From NCBI RefSeq assembly GCF_004349195.1, contig NZ_SMLG01000010.1:85063-149062 (forward strand): a DNA stretch of 64,000 nt, read 5' to 3'. This document shows positions 17,003-25,366 of the stretch, in pieces. The number at the start of each line of letters is the position of its first letter. The stretch's first letter is position 1. A program made the translations under genes and the position numbers. This DNA is from Flavobacterium rhamnosiphilum. Lineage in GTDB: Bacteria > Bacteroidota > Bacteroidia > Flavobacteriales > Flavobacteriaceae. The notes under the pieces were generated by a model. The model was not told where the DNA came from. It searched no databases and saw only the letters and a program-made list of their open reading frames with translations.

Positions 17003-19411
17003 CTAATTACACGTTTTTTTTCTTTCGAAATAAATTCCACCTGCTAAAAGTAACAGCATTCCTATTGAACTTATCAACGTAATTGTGCTTCCGGTTTTTA
17101 TCACTTGAGGCTCAAACTTGAATTCAATCGTGTGTTTTCCCGCTGGAATATTTAAAGCTCTTAAAACGTAATCAACTCTAATATGAGCCACACTTTTTCC
17201 ATCAATATAGGCATTCCAACCTTTTCCATAATACATTTCGGAGAAAACAGCTAAACCTTCATTTGAATTATTAGACACATATTTCAAGTAATTAGGTTTA
17301 CATTTTTCTAAAGTTATAGTCGCTGAACTGTCTTTGGCGAAAGCCGTATTTTTAATTTCAAAATCTTTACTATTTACAACCGCCACATTTTTAGAATCCA
17401 AACTATCCAACGCTTTCATCTCTTCATCAGCAGAATTCACTAATTTCACTTGGCTCACAAACCATGCATTTCCATTAACATCCGGATTTGATACTGGGAA
17501 TTCTTTTCCTTCTTTGTCTTTTTGGATAACATACTTTACATTAAGCATATTAAGGACCTCAATGTTATTTTTTGAAATTTGATAATCAATTAACTGCTGC
17601 ATTCTTCTAGGTCTTACGGCGCTGTAACCACCAATAGATTTATGGAAATAAGAAGCTCTTGCACCCATTAAATCTCCCACTTCAAAAACGCGGTAATTAG
17701 CCGTGTCTTTTAGAATCTCTGCATCAGAAGGTGACTCTTGAAAAGGCACTTCAACTTGGCTTCCGCTTACAAAATCTTTCCCGGAAACATATTTTTTATC
17801 CACAAAAAACAAATCGGAAACCATCAATAAACCTACTATTATAATGGCAGTATTTTGAGCAAATCTATCTTTAATGAACAACCATAAAACGCCAGCTGTT
17901 AACACTATAAAAAATCCTGAACGCAATAAATCAGCACTATATAAGCTCATTCGATCCAGCTTAAGGGCGCTTACAAATTCAGGACCATAACTTTCTTGAA
18001 AATAAGCATCGTTTCCTCCTGAAAAGCTGAACATGCTTTTGCTTAAAAATAAAATCAAAATAATTCCTAAACCTAAAATTGTCGTTTCATACAATGCTTT
18101 CCATTGCCGTTTTTTGTCTAATTTGAAGAAAGACTGTAATCCCATAATAGCCAAAACTGGAAAACACAATTCCAAAACAACTTGAATAGAGGATACCGCT
18201 CTGAATTTATCATACATTGGAACATAATCAATAAAAAAGTCCGTCAAAACAGGGAAATTTTTACCCCATGAAAGAACTAACGCAACTATTGAACCGGAGA
18301 GAAATACATATTTAATCTTTCTTTTATCGATAAATAAAGCCAAAATAGCCAAAAAGAATACTACAATACCAATATATGCAGGAGCTGCCACAATAGGTTG
18401 ATCTCCCCAATACGTTGGCATTCCCGAAACAAAATCAGTTGCCTGATCCTCTGGAACTCCCTGACCTATCATGAATTCATACATATTACTGTCTTTTCCA
18501 ACGACCTCATTATTTGAACCACCAAAAAGTCGGGGTGCAATAAGATTAAAACTTTCCATTACCCCATAACTGTACTCCGTGATATAGTCCTTAGACATTG
18601 AAGATGTAGTCTCATTTTTTGAACCGTTTGGATTGAATGTCAGTTCGCTTTTACCACGAATACTAAAATCAGCATACTCAGAAGTTGCTAATAGATTCGT
18701 AGCATTGGCACCAATAGCTAAAATCCCTGCCGCTGCTAATATCCCAAAAGAATACAACAGTGATTTATATTCTTTCTCTTTTACTTGCTGATATAAAAAA
18801 TAAGCAGAAAGTATCAATAGGAAAATCAATAAGTAATAGGTCATTTGGAAGTGATTCGCATTGATTTCTAATGCTGTCGCAAAAAGCGTAATCAAACCTC
18901 CCAGAATATATTTTTTTTGAAATACCAAAATAAATCCAGCAATAACCAGTGGCATATAGGCAATAGCATGTGCTTTGGCATTATGACCAACTCCAAGAAT
19001 AATAATCAAATACGTAGATAATCCAAAGGCTAATGCTCCAAAAAAGGCTTTCAAAGGATCTACTTTTAACACTAGCATCAAGCCATAAAACCCAAGAAAA
19101 TATAAAAATAAATAATCCGCAGGGCGAGGTAAAAATCGCAATGCATCGTCTATCGCTCCAATATAATCGTGCGGATATTTTGCTCCCAATTGATAGGTTG
19201 GCATTCCACCAAATGCTGAATTAGTCCAATACGGTTCAACATCATCCGTGGCTCTAAAGTCATTTTGTTCTTTGGCCATTCCTGTATACTGCACGATATC
19301 AGACTGGAAAATTTGTTTTCCTTGCAATACAGGATAAAAATATAGGAGAGAAATTACAACAAAACCAAGTATGGCTAGGGCGTGCGGATAGAACTTATTT
19401 ATTATTTTCAA
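17003..19411 (-). CDS. YfhO-family multi-pass membrane protein
   Basis: The 802-residue protein has an N-terminal helix (LAILGFVVISLLYFYPVL), then GKQIFQSDIVQYTGMAKEQNDF and FGGMPTYQLGAKYP typical of the YfhO family, about a dozen membrane segments, and a large soluble C-terminal domain (roughly 500-770) before a last helix and a KRKK-like tail. In other bacteria YfhO-type proteins help glycosylate envelope polymers; that role fits the downstream glycosyltransferase and flippase but is inferred. The start is a TTG (19409-19411): revcomp gives TTG AAA ATA ATA, and no in-frame ATG precedes the conserved region. It is 48 bases downstream of the DUF4834 gene. Confidence 0.85.
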   Translation of the reverse strand: MKIINKFYPHALAILGFVVISLLYFYPVLQGKQIFQSDIVQYTGMAKEQNDFRATDDVEPYWTNSAFGGMPTYQLGAKYPHDYIGAIDDALRFLPRPADYLFLYFLGFYGLMLVLKVDPLKAFFGALAFGLSTYLIIILGVGHNAKAHAIAYMPLVIAGFILVFQKKYILGGLITLFATALEINANHFQMTYYLLIFLLILSAYFLYQQVKEKEYKSLLYSFGILAAAGILAIGANATNLLATSEYADFSIRGKSELTFNPNGSKNETTSSMSKDYITEYSYGVMESFNLIAPRLFGGSNNEVVGKDSNMYEFMIGQGVPEDQATDFVSGMPTYWGDQPIVAAPAYIGIVVFFLAILALFIDKRKIKYVFLSGSIVALVLSWGKNFPVLTDFFIDYVPMYDKFRAVSSIQVVLELCFPVLAIMGLQSFFKLDKKRQWKALYETTILGLGIILILFLSKSMFSFSGGNDAYFQESYGPEFVSALKLDRMSLYSADLLRSGFFIVLTAGVLWLFIKDRFAQNTAIIIVGLLMVSDLFFVDKKYVSGKDFVSGSQVEVPFQESPSDAEILKDTANYRVFEVGDLMGARASYFHKSIGGYSAVRPRRMQQLIDYQISKNNIEVLNMLNVKYVIQKDKEGKEFPVSNPDVNGNAWFVSQVKLVNSADEEMKALDSLDSKNVAVVNSKDFEIKNTAFAKDSSATITLEKCKPNYLKYVSNNSNEGLAVFSEMYYGKGWNAYIDGKSVAHIRVDYVLRALNIPAGKHTIEFKFEPQVIKTGSTITLISSIGMLLLLAGGIYFERKKTCN

Positions 19412-19459
19412 TGTAAAATGGTTTGGATTAGAGTAAAAACGGTGCTAATAACGACAAAT

Positions 19460-19741
19460 TTAATCTATTTCTTCGTAATCAACATAATCTCCCACTTTTT
19501 TGGTTTCGCGTGGATTTTTTGCATTCGCCGTATTGTATATTACTTCGTCTTTACTTTGTGTTTTTTTCCAAGTATTATCTTGTGCATACTGTTGTTGCTT
19601 CTGCATATTTTCTCCTGCTTTCTCCACTACTTTTTTAAGCAATAAAGGCAAAAATAGTTTTGCTAAAAATTTAAAAATATAATAGAAAGCGATCATATAA
19701 AAAAGCGCTTTTATAAAACCAATGAAAGAGGCTGTTTGCAT
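19460..19741 (-). CDS. DUF4834-type small membrane protein
   Basis: A 93-residue protein with one N-terminal membrane segment (about residues 5-34, FIGFIKALFYMIAFYYIFKFLAKLFLPLLL) and a hydrophilic C-terminal tail that ends KKVGDYVDYEEID. This acidic VGDYVDYEEID end is the hallmark of the DUF4834 family of flavobacteria. Function unknown. It is the first gene of the minus-strand run with YfhO, glycosyltransferase and flippase, and a candidate promoter lies just upstream at 19759-19766. Confidence 0.8.
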   Translation of the reverse strand: MQTASFIGFIKALFYMIAFYYIFKFLAKLFLPLLLKKVVEKAGENMQKQQQYAQDNTWKKTQSKDEVIYNTANAKNPRETKKVGDYVDYEEID

Positions 19742-19758
19742 ATAAGTGTAATTTTTTC

Positions 19759-19766
19759 CAAAATTA
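19759..19766 (-). promoter_or_regulatory. Candidate -7 box of the DUF4834-YfhO-glycan operon
   Basis: The minus strand reads TAATTTTG, an exact TAnnTTTG match, 17 bases upstream of the ATG at 19741, giving a leader of about 11 bases. Confidence 0.45.
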
Positions 19767-19821
19767 ATAAATCAACCGTTCAAAATTAAAATATCTCTCT
19801 TAAATAAATAATAAAATATAG

Positions 19822-19829
19822 TACATTTG
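19822..19829 (+). promoter_or_regulatory. Candidate -7 box of the outer-membrane protein gene
   Basis: TACATTTG matches TAnnTTTG and lies 36 bases before the ATG at 19866. Confidence 0.5.
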
Positions 19830-19865
19830 AAAAGCGTTATTACTTTTTAACCCAAAAAAAATAAG

Positions 19866-20801
19866 ATGTCCAAAATCAAAATCTTACTTATCGTAGCTAT
19901 TTCAATGATTCCAAGTATTCATTATGGCCAACATACCGATCAAATAAATTCTAACAGACCAGGTGAAACCATGTCGGCTTATGCAGTTGGAAAATCCGTA
20001 ATTCAAATAGAAACAGGTATTTATGGAATAAAACAAAACCATCGTTTATTGAATTATGATGCCAATGGTTTTGGGATTGATGCCACATTACGATGGGGTT
20101 TATTCATGGAAAAACTGGAATTGATAGCTGATATACAATACCAAAATGAAAAATACACCACCTTATTTAACAGTTCAAATCAAGCAGATTTCAAACAAAC
20201 TGTTTTAGGAGCCAAATATTTGATTTACGATCCTTTCAAAAATTACGAAAAAAAGGTAAACATATACAGTTGGAAAGCCAATCGAGCATTTAATTGGCGC
20301 CAATTAATTCCGGCCGTTTCAGTATTTGCGGGAGCTAATTTTACGATGGCAGACAATCCCTATTCTTTTTCTCCAGAATCCAGTATATCACCAAAAATTA
20401 TGTTGATTACCCAAAATCACTTAGGCGACGGAAAATGGGTTTTTGTAACCAATATAATAGCCGATTATGTGACAACTGATTATCCAAGTTATGGTTATGT
20501 GTTGACTTTAACAAGAGGATTTAATGATAAATGGTCTGGTTTTGTAGAAAATCAGGGATTTAAAAGCGATTTTTACAGCGATGCCATTGTTCGTGGTGGC
20601 GCGGCTTATTTATTGAATAAAGACATGCAAATTGATGCATCGATAAGTACAAGTCTTAAAGATACTCCTTCTGTACTTTATGGAGGTATTGGTTTTTCTT
20701 GGCGTTATGATGCCAATTATCAAGAAGTCAGAATAAACATTGACAATAATCATTCTGATAAAAAAGCATTGAGAAGAGCAAAAAAGACAAAAAAAGGATA
20801 A
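19866..20801 (+). CDS. Putative outer-membrane transporter (MetA-pathway-like beta barrel)
   Basis: The 311-residue protein has a cleavable signal peptide (MSKIKILLIVAISMIPSIHYGQ) and then INSNRPGETMSAYAVGKSVIQIETGIY, matching the first strand of the MetA-pathway-of-phenol-degradation/transporter family of small outer-membrane barrels. Alternating aromatic and polar residues (KWVFVTNIIADYVTTDYP, WSGFVENQGF, PSVLYGGIGFSWRY) suggest amphipathic beta strands throughout. The very C-terminus is basic (KKALRRAKKTKKG), which is unusual for a barrel. Cargo unknown. It is followed after 23 bases by the GNAT gene, probably in one operon. Confidence 0.75.
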   Translation: MSKIKILLIVAISMIPSIHYGQHTDQINSNRPGETMSAYAVGKSVIQIETGIYGIKQNHRLLNYDANGFGIDATLRWGLFMEKLELIADIQYQNEKYTTLFNSSNQADFKQTVLGAKYLIYDPFKNYEKKVNIYSWKANRAFNWRQLIPAVSVFAGANFTMADNPYSFSPESSISPKIMLITQNHLGDGKWVFVTNIIADYVTTDYPSYGYVLTLTRGFNDKWSGFVENQGFKSDFYSDAIVRGGAAYLLNKDMQIDASISTSLKDTPSVLYGGIGFSWRYDANYQEVRINIDNNHSDKKALRRAKKTKKG

Positions 20802-20824
20802 TTTATAGAATTTCAAAAAACATA

Positions 20825-21943
20825 ATGATTACAATAAAAGAAGCTAAAACAAAAAGTGAATTAACTGATTATATCACATTCCCTTTTTCCTTATACAAGA
20901 ACAATAAATATTGGGTTCCGCCAATCATTGCTGATGAACTGGAAACTTTTGACAAAACAAAAAATCCAGCTTTTGAAAATGCCGAAGCGTATTTTTATAT
21001 TGCCTACAAAAACAATGAAATTGTAGGTAGAATTGCGGCAATCATTAATTGGAGTGAGGTAAATGGCCAACAAAAAAAGAAAGTTCGTTTTGGTTGGTTT
21101 GATGTGATTGATGATATCGAAGTGACAAAAGCACTTTTGGAAAAAGTATATGAATTAGGTCGGAAAAATAATTTAGACCATGCTGAAGGTCCAATGGGAT
21201 TTTCCAATTTAGATAAAGTCGGCGTCTTAACGGAAGGTTTTGACGAGATTGGAACTATGATTACGTGGTACAATCATCCGTATTATGCCAGTCATTTTGA
21301 GCAATTGGGCTATCGCGTAGAAAAAGAATACTTAGAAAGTAAATTTCCTTTCGAAAACGTAAAACCAGAATTTTTTGAAAAGGCAAATGATTTGGTAAAA
21401 AGAAGATACCAATTAAGTCCGCTCAATTTCAAAACTACTAAAGAAGTGATGCCACATGTAGATAAAATGTTTGATTTGTTCAATGAATCTTATGCTTCTT
21501 TGTCGTCTTTTGTAGCTATTTCAGACATTCAAAAAGAATATTTCAAGAAAAAATACATCAGTTTTATCAATCCTGAATTCATCAAATTTGTGGAAGATAA
21601 AGACCATAACATTGTTGCTTTTAGCATTGTAATGCCTTCTTTTTCTGAAGCGTTACAAAAATCAAAAGGAAAATTATTCCCATTTGGATTCCTTCATTTG
21701 CTAAAAGCAAAAAACCAGAGTAAGGATATGATTTTCTATTTGATAGGCGTTCATCCAGATTATCAAAACAAAGCGGTTACAGCGATAATTTTCAATGAAT
21801 ATTACCATACTTTCAAAGAAAAAGGAGTTATCAACTGTTTCAGAACTCCTGAATTAGCGGACAACCTTGCCATTCATAACTTATGGAAACATTTTAATCC
21901 TGTTGTTCACAAAAGAAGATGTACTTTTCTAAAGAATTTATAG
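20825..21943 (+). CDS. GNAT-family N-acetyltransferase-like protein
   Basis: A 372-residue protein with two halves. Residues 1-130 resemble a GNAT fold (TFPFSLYKNNKYWVPPIIADELETFD, YIAYKNNEIVGRIAAIIN, RFGWFDVIDD), followed by HAEGPMGFSNLDKVGVLTEGFDEIGTM. The second half repeats GNAT-like strands: IKFVEDKDHNIVAFSIVMPS and MIFYLIGVHPDYQNKAVTAIIFNEYY, the latter an acetyl-CoA-binding-like segment. The family is common in Bacteroidota and has no proven substrate. It is the second gene of a plus-strand pair with the outer-membrane protein and ends at a strong terminator. Confidence 0.75.
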   Translation: MITIKEAKTKSELTDYITFPFSLYKNNKYWVPPIIADELETFDKTKNPAFENAEAYFYIAYKNNEIVGRIAAIINWSEVNGQQKKKVRFGWFDVIDDIEVTKALLEKVYELGRKNNLDHAEGPMGFSNLDKVGVLTEGFDEIGTMITWYNHPYYASHFEQLGYRVEKEYLESKFPFENVKPEFFEKANDLVKRRYQLSPLNFKTTKEVMPHVDKMFDLFNESYASLSSFVAISDIQKEYFKKKYISFINPEFIKFVEDKDHNIVAFSIVMPSFSEALQKSKGKLFPFGFLHLLKAKNQSKDMIFYLIGVHPDYQNKAVTAIIFNEYYHTFKEKGVINCFRTPELADNLAIHNLWKHFNPVVHKRRCTFLKNL

Positions 21944-21960
21944 CAATTTAGATTGTACTA

Positions 21961-22010
21961 TTTAAAACAAAAAATCCATTCGTTGCGGCGAATGGATTTT
22001 TTGTTTTAAA
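21961..22010. terminator. Strong bidirectional terminator
   Basis: Perfect 22-bp arms (21961-21982 and 21989-22010; core AATCCATTCG) enclose loop TTGCGG; A- and T-rich tracts flank it on both sides. It separates the convergent GNAT gene and the lipoprotein gene. Confidence 0.9.
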
Positions 22011-22032
22011 TAATCTTGTTTTATCACGAAAA

Positions 22033-22506
22033 TTACATTTTGCAATCTACTTTTGACAAAACGATATTTCCTTCAAATTTTAGCTGTTTCGTATCTTTAA
22101 AAGTGACTTTTCCTTTGTTGTCATCTATAACATCGCCATAACCTTCAACATACGTATTTCCTTTTTTCAAAAAGGAAACTTGACGAATTGACAAAACTCC
22201 TTCGGACATAAAAGTATACTCTGCAAAAAGCGTATCGCCTTTTATTTCCCCAACTAAAGTTCCTTCGTTTTTATCTTTTTCAAAAAAATTATAACTCAAT
22301 TTTCCTGATGCTATTTGATTCCCTTTTATATTCAAAGACATAGAAATAGTATCTTTTTTAATAATCGCACTATAACATTCTTCCGAAACAGGTTCTTCTA
22401 CAACAATTTCTTCTGATGGAACTGGGACTTCTTCCATTTCTTTTTCTTTTTTACAAGAAGCTAAAACACTCATAAAAACGACACTCAATAAAATTACTTT
22501 TTTCAT
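22033..22506 (-). CDS. Small lipoprotein of unknown function
   Basis: A 157-residue protein with a lipoprotein signal (MKKVILLSVVFMSVLASCKKEKE; cysteine at residue 18). A Glu/Pro-rich linker (EEVPVPSEEIVVEEPVSEEC) leads into a beta-rich domain of alternating strands (SLNIKGNQIASGKLSYNFFEKDKNEGTLVGEIKGDTLFAEYTFMSEG). The fold looks like a small beta sandwich or half barrel. No catalytic motif is seen. Related flavobacterial lipoproteins are hypothetical as far as I recall. It is expressed apart from the upstream alpha-oxoamine synthase, since a terminator lies between them. Confidence 0.7.
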   Translation of the reverse strand: MKKVILLSVVFMSVLASCKKEKEMEEVPVPSEEIVVEEPVSEECYSAIIKKDTISMSLNIKGNQIASGKLSYNFFEKDKNEGTLVGEIKGDTLFAEYTFMSEGVLSIRQVSFLKKGNTYVEGYGDVIDDNKGKVTFKDTKQLKFEGNIVLSKVDCKM

Positions 22507-22563
22507 AAACTTTAAATTTTAAGTTCCATAAATATACTCTTTATTGGCTAGATACATTTCAAA

Positions 22564-22595
22564 AAAAATCCATCAACAAAAGCTGATGGATTTTT
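22564..22595 (-). terminator. Intrinsic terminator of the alpha-oxoamine synthase gene
   Basis: Arms AAAAATCCATCA and TGATGGATTTTT around an eight-base loop; the minus strand ends in a T run. Confidence 0.75.
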
Positions 22596-22625
22596 ATAAA
22601 CTTAAAATTGCAATAATTTTAGAAA

Positions 22626-23888
22626 CTAAGCATCTAAATCTACTGTAGTTTTAGCTGCAATTTCTTTGTAAGTTCCGTTTACTAATTTCTCACGAATAGC
22701 TTCAAAAGCCGTTAGTGTTTCGTCAATATCATCCAATGTATGAGGAGCAGTAGGAATAACACGCAATAAAATCATTCCTTTTGGAATAACTGGATAAATT
22801 ACGATTGACAAGAAAATACCATAATTCTCTCTTAAGTCATTTACCATTACCATCGCTTCTGGTACGCTTCCTTCCAAATAAACTGGTGTAACGCAAGTAT
22901 TGGTATCACCAATATTAAATCCTTTGCTTCTCAAACCATTTTGCAAAGCATTTACATTCTCCCAAAGTTTGTCTTTCAATCCTGGGTTATCACGCAACAA
23001 TTGCAAACGTTTCAACGAACCAACTGTTTGAATCATCGGTAATGCTTTAGCAAACATTTGCGAACGTAAGTTGTATTTCAGGTAATCGATAATGTCTTTA
23101 TCAGCCGCTACAAAAGCACCAATATTAGCCATCGATTTTGCAAAAGTAGAAAAATAAACATCAATTCCATCTTGGCAACCTTGCTCCTCACCTGCTCCAG
23201 CTCCTGTTTTACCAAGAGTACCAAAACCGTGAGCATCATCAACCAAAAGACGGAAATTGTATTTCTTTTTCATTTCTACAATCTCTTTCAACTTTCCTTG
23301 TTGACCGCGCATTCCAAAAACACCTTCAGTAATAAAAAGAATTCCTCCACCTGTTTCCGTAGCTATTTTGGTAGCACGCTGCAGATTTTTCTCCATACTT
23401 TCGATATCGTTGTGTTTGTAAGTAAAACGTTTTCCACTATGCAAACGAACTCCGTCAATAATACAAGCGTGCCCATCAACATCATATACAATCACATCAT
23501 TTCTAGTCACCAAAGCATCAATTATAGAAACCATTCCTTGGTAACCAAAATTTAATAAATAAGCCGATTCTTTCATTACAAAAGCAGCTAGCTCATTCTC
23601 TAATTGTTCGTGATATTTAGTATGACCACTCATCATACGAGCACCCATTGGAGCAGCTGCACCAAATTCTAACGCTGCATCCGCATCTGCTTTACGCACT
23701 TCTGGATGGTTTGCAAGACCTAAATAGTCATTCAAACTCCAATTCAAAACCTCTTTTCCTTGAAATTTCATTCTTGGGCCTAAATCTCCTTCTAATTTTG
23801 GAAATACAAAATATCCTTCTGCTTGTGAAGCCCATTTACCTAACGGTCCTTTATTGTTTTGAATTCTTTCGAATAAATCTTTTACCAT
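22626..23888 (-). CDS. Alpha-oxoamine synthase (PLP aminotransferase fold), candidate sulfonolipid/sphingolipid enzyme
   Basis: The 420-residue protein is a member of the alpha-oxoamine synthase family, which condenses an amino acid with an acyl-CoA or acyl-ACP. Family landmarks: NWSLNDYLGLANHPEV (residues 49-64), H140 in DGHACIIDG (stacks on PLP), VDDAHGFG with D217 and H220, and the Schiff-base K251 in YFSTFAKSMANIGAF. Length and N-terminus differ from classical Kbl and BioF. In Flavobacterium johnsoniae an enzyme of this family makes capnine from cysteate for sulfonolipids and supports gliding. This gene could be that enzyme or a serine palmitoyltransferase; the substrate cannot be proven here. 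It stands alone with its own promoter and terminator. Confidence 0.85.
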   Translation of the reverse strand: MVKDLFERIQNNKGPLGKWASQAEGYFVFPKLEGDLGPRMKFQGKEVLNWSLNDYLGLANHPEVRKADADAALEFGAAAPMGARMMSGHTKYHEQLENELAAFVMKESAYLLNFGYQGMVSIIDALVTRNDVIVYDVDGHACIIDGVRLHSGKRFTYKHNDIESMEKNLQRATKIATETGGGILFITEGVFGMRGQQGKLKEIVEMKKKYNFRLLVDDAHGFGTLGKTGAGAGEEQGCQDGIDVYFSTFAKSMANIGAFVAADKDIIDYLKYNLRSQMFAKALPMIQTVGSLKRLQLLRDNPGLKDKLWENVNALQNGLRSKGFNIGDTNTCVTPVYLEGSVPEAMVMVNDLRENYGIFLSIVIYPVIPKGMILLRVIPTAPHTLDDIDETLTAFEAIREKLVNGTYKEIAAKTTVDLDA

Positions 23889-23925
23889 AATATATTGAAG
23901 TAATAATTTTAATTTTAAGAAGTTG

Positions 23926-23933
23926 CAAAAATA
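23926..23933 (-). promoter_or_regulatory. Candidate -7 box of the alpha-oxoamine synthase gene
   Basis: The minus strand reads TATTTTTG, an exact TAnnTTTG match, 37 bases upstream of the ATG at 23888. Confidence 0.5.
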
Positions 23934-23978
23934 ATTATTTAAATTTTATAATGGTATTGAAAGTAAATTTATTTTTCA

Positions 23979-24140
23979 GGAGCTATTTAGCTACGCTGAA
24001 TCTTCGATGTCCTGCTCTCCACTGTATCTTTTGTGCCGTCAAAGAAGATTGCTTCGACCCTCGCAATTACGGCACAAAAGGATACCTCCCGATAGTCATC
24101 GGATCATCAGGGCTAATACCGAAAATTCGGGGCGATTCCA
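23979..24140. repeat. Dispersed palindromic repeat element in the 23889-24214 spacer
   Basis: GTATCTTTTGTGCCGT (24024-24039) pairs with ACGGCACAAAAGGATAC (24069-24085) with one bulge, and GATTGCTTCGACCCTCGCAA sits in the loop. Then come small hairpins around CCCGATAGTCATCGG (24088-24102) and CCGAAAATTCGG. Short open frames here are not real genes. The higher GC than its surroundings marks it as an inserted element. Confidence 0.65.
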
Positions 24141-24154
24141 AATTATAAACTTTG

Positions 24155-24162
24155 TATATTTG
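24155..24162 (+). promoter_or_regulatory. Candidate -7 box of the M28 peptidase gene
   Basis: TATATTTG matches TAnnTTTG, about 53 bases upstream of the ATG at 24215. No clear -33 element. Confidence 0.35.
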
Positions 24163-24214
24163 GTACGTATTTTTAATATCAATACAACAATTCATTTTTT
24201 AAATTTTAAATATT

Positions 24215-25195
24215 ATGCCATCTCATTACAATTATAAATTCGTTCTTGCCCTTGTTTTCACACTATTGCTAAACAAAAATTTGATTGCTCAACATACCAT
24301 TAATACCCGCACTTTTTATAAGCATGAAAAATATTTAGCTTCCGATGAATTACAAGGTCGCTTTCCGGGAACAAAAGGCAATAATGATGCGGCGGCATAT
24401 ATAGCAAAGTATTTTAAAAAATATGGACTGCAAAAATTTGGTGGCAGTTATATGCAATCTTTTAAATTATTTGTAAAACCGGAAACAAACCATGCAAAAT
24501 CAGATAGTGTAACCACTCAAAATGTGGTCGGATATATAGAAGGTTCAGATGAAACTTTAAAAAACGAATTCATTGTTATTGGTGCGCATTATGACCATTT
24601 GGGTTGGGGAGGAAAAGGAACGGGAAGCAAAAAGAAAGACACTATCGCTATTCACAATGGCGCTGACGACAATGCTTCGGGAGTTTCGGCTTTGTTGTCG
24701 ATTTTAAAAGAAGTATCAAAAACGAATAAGCGACCGCTGAGAAGCATCATTTTTATAGGATTCAGTGGAGAAGAAGGAGGATTACTGGGTTCAAAATATT
24801 TTGCAAACCATCCTCCGGTTGCCAATACTGCCATCAAATTGATGATTAACATGGATATGGTAGGCCGATTGAACAAAGAAAAACATTTATCCATGGGAGG
24901 TGCCGGAACCTTTCCTGACGGAGTAGCATTAATGAAAAAATTAGGAGAAGGCAGCGGACTCAACCCTATTGTGATTGCTGGCGACGTTGGAGGATCTGAT
25001 CATGTTTCTTTTTACAAAAAAAACATTTCAGTTCTTGGGTTTCACACCGGAGGACATCCTCAATACCATACCCCAGAAGATAATGCACATTTAATCAACC
25101 AAGAAGGCGCTGTTTTAGTTTGCAAGTATATTTATAATGCATTAGTAACAATAGCCAACTACAATCAACCTTTGTACTTTATTAAACAGGATTAA
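24215..25195 (+). CDS. Secreted M28-family zinc peptidase
   Basis: The 326-residue protein has a signal peptide (FVLALVFTLLLNKNLIAQ) and the full set of M28 two-zinc ligands in order: IGAHYDHLG, GADDNASG, FSGEEGGLLGS (catalytic Glu), MNMDMVGRL, and a final histidine in FHTGGHPQYHTPED. An N-terminal EKYLASDELQGRFPGTKGN block is typical of M28 aminopeptidases of Bacteroidota. It probably trims peptides in the periplasm or outside the cell. No C-terminal T9SS sorting domain is present, so it is likely exported by Sec only. Downstream lies the NYN-domain gene after about 170 bases. Confidence 0.92.
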   Translation: MPSHYNYKFVLALVFTLLLNKNLIAQHTINTRTFYKHEKYLASDELQGRFPGTKGNNDAAAYIAKYFKKYGLQKFGGSYMQSFKLFVKPETNHAKSDSVTTQNVVGYIEGSDETLKNEFIVIGAHYDHLGWGGKGTGSKKKDTIAIHNGADDNASGVSALLSILKEVSKTNKRPLRSIIFIGFSGEEGGLLGSKYFANHPPVANTAIKLMINMDMVGRLNKEKHLSMGGAGTFPDGVALMKKLGEGSGLNPIVIAGDVGGSDHVSFYKKNISVLGFHTGGHPQYHTPEDNAHLINQEGAVLVCKYIYNALVTIANYNQPLYFIKQD

Positions 25196-25317
25196 AAAAG
25201 ATACTCTAGTCTGCAAAATGAAACTGTTGTACAAACTAATTTGGCTTAGCACCCACAACAGTGAGTCTAAATAAGGGTCAGATAAACTGGCTTCGGAACA
25301 ATTTAGACAAATATTTG

Positions 25318-25325
25318 TATATTTG
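25318..25325 (+). promoter_or_regulatory. Candidate -7 box of the NYN-domain gene
   Basis: TATATTTG matches TAnnTTTG, 42 bases upstream of the ATG at 25367. Confidence 0.45.
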
Positions 25326-25366
25326 AAAAGCATTGTATAGACTAATGCCAATTAAAACAATAATAT

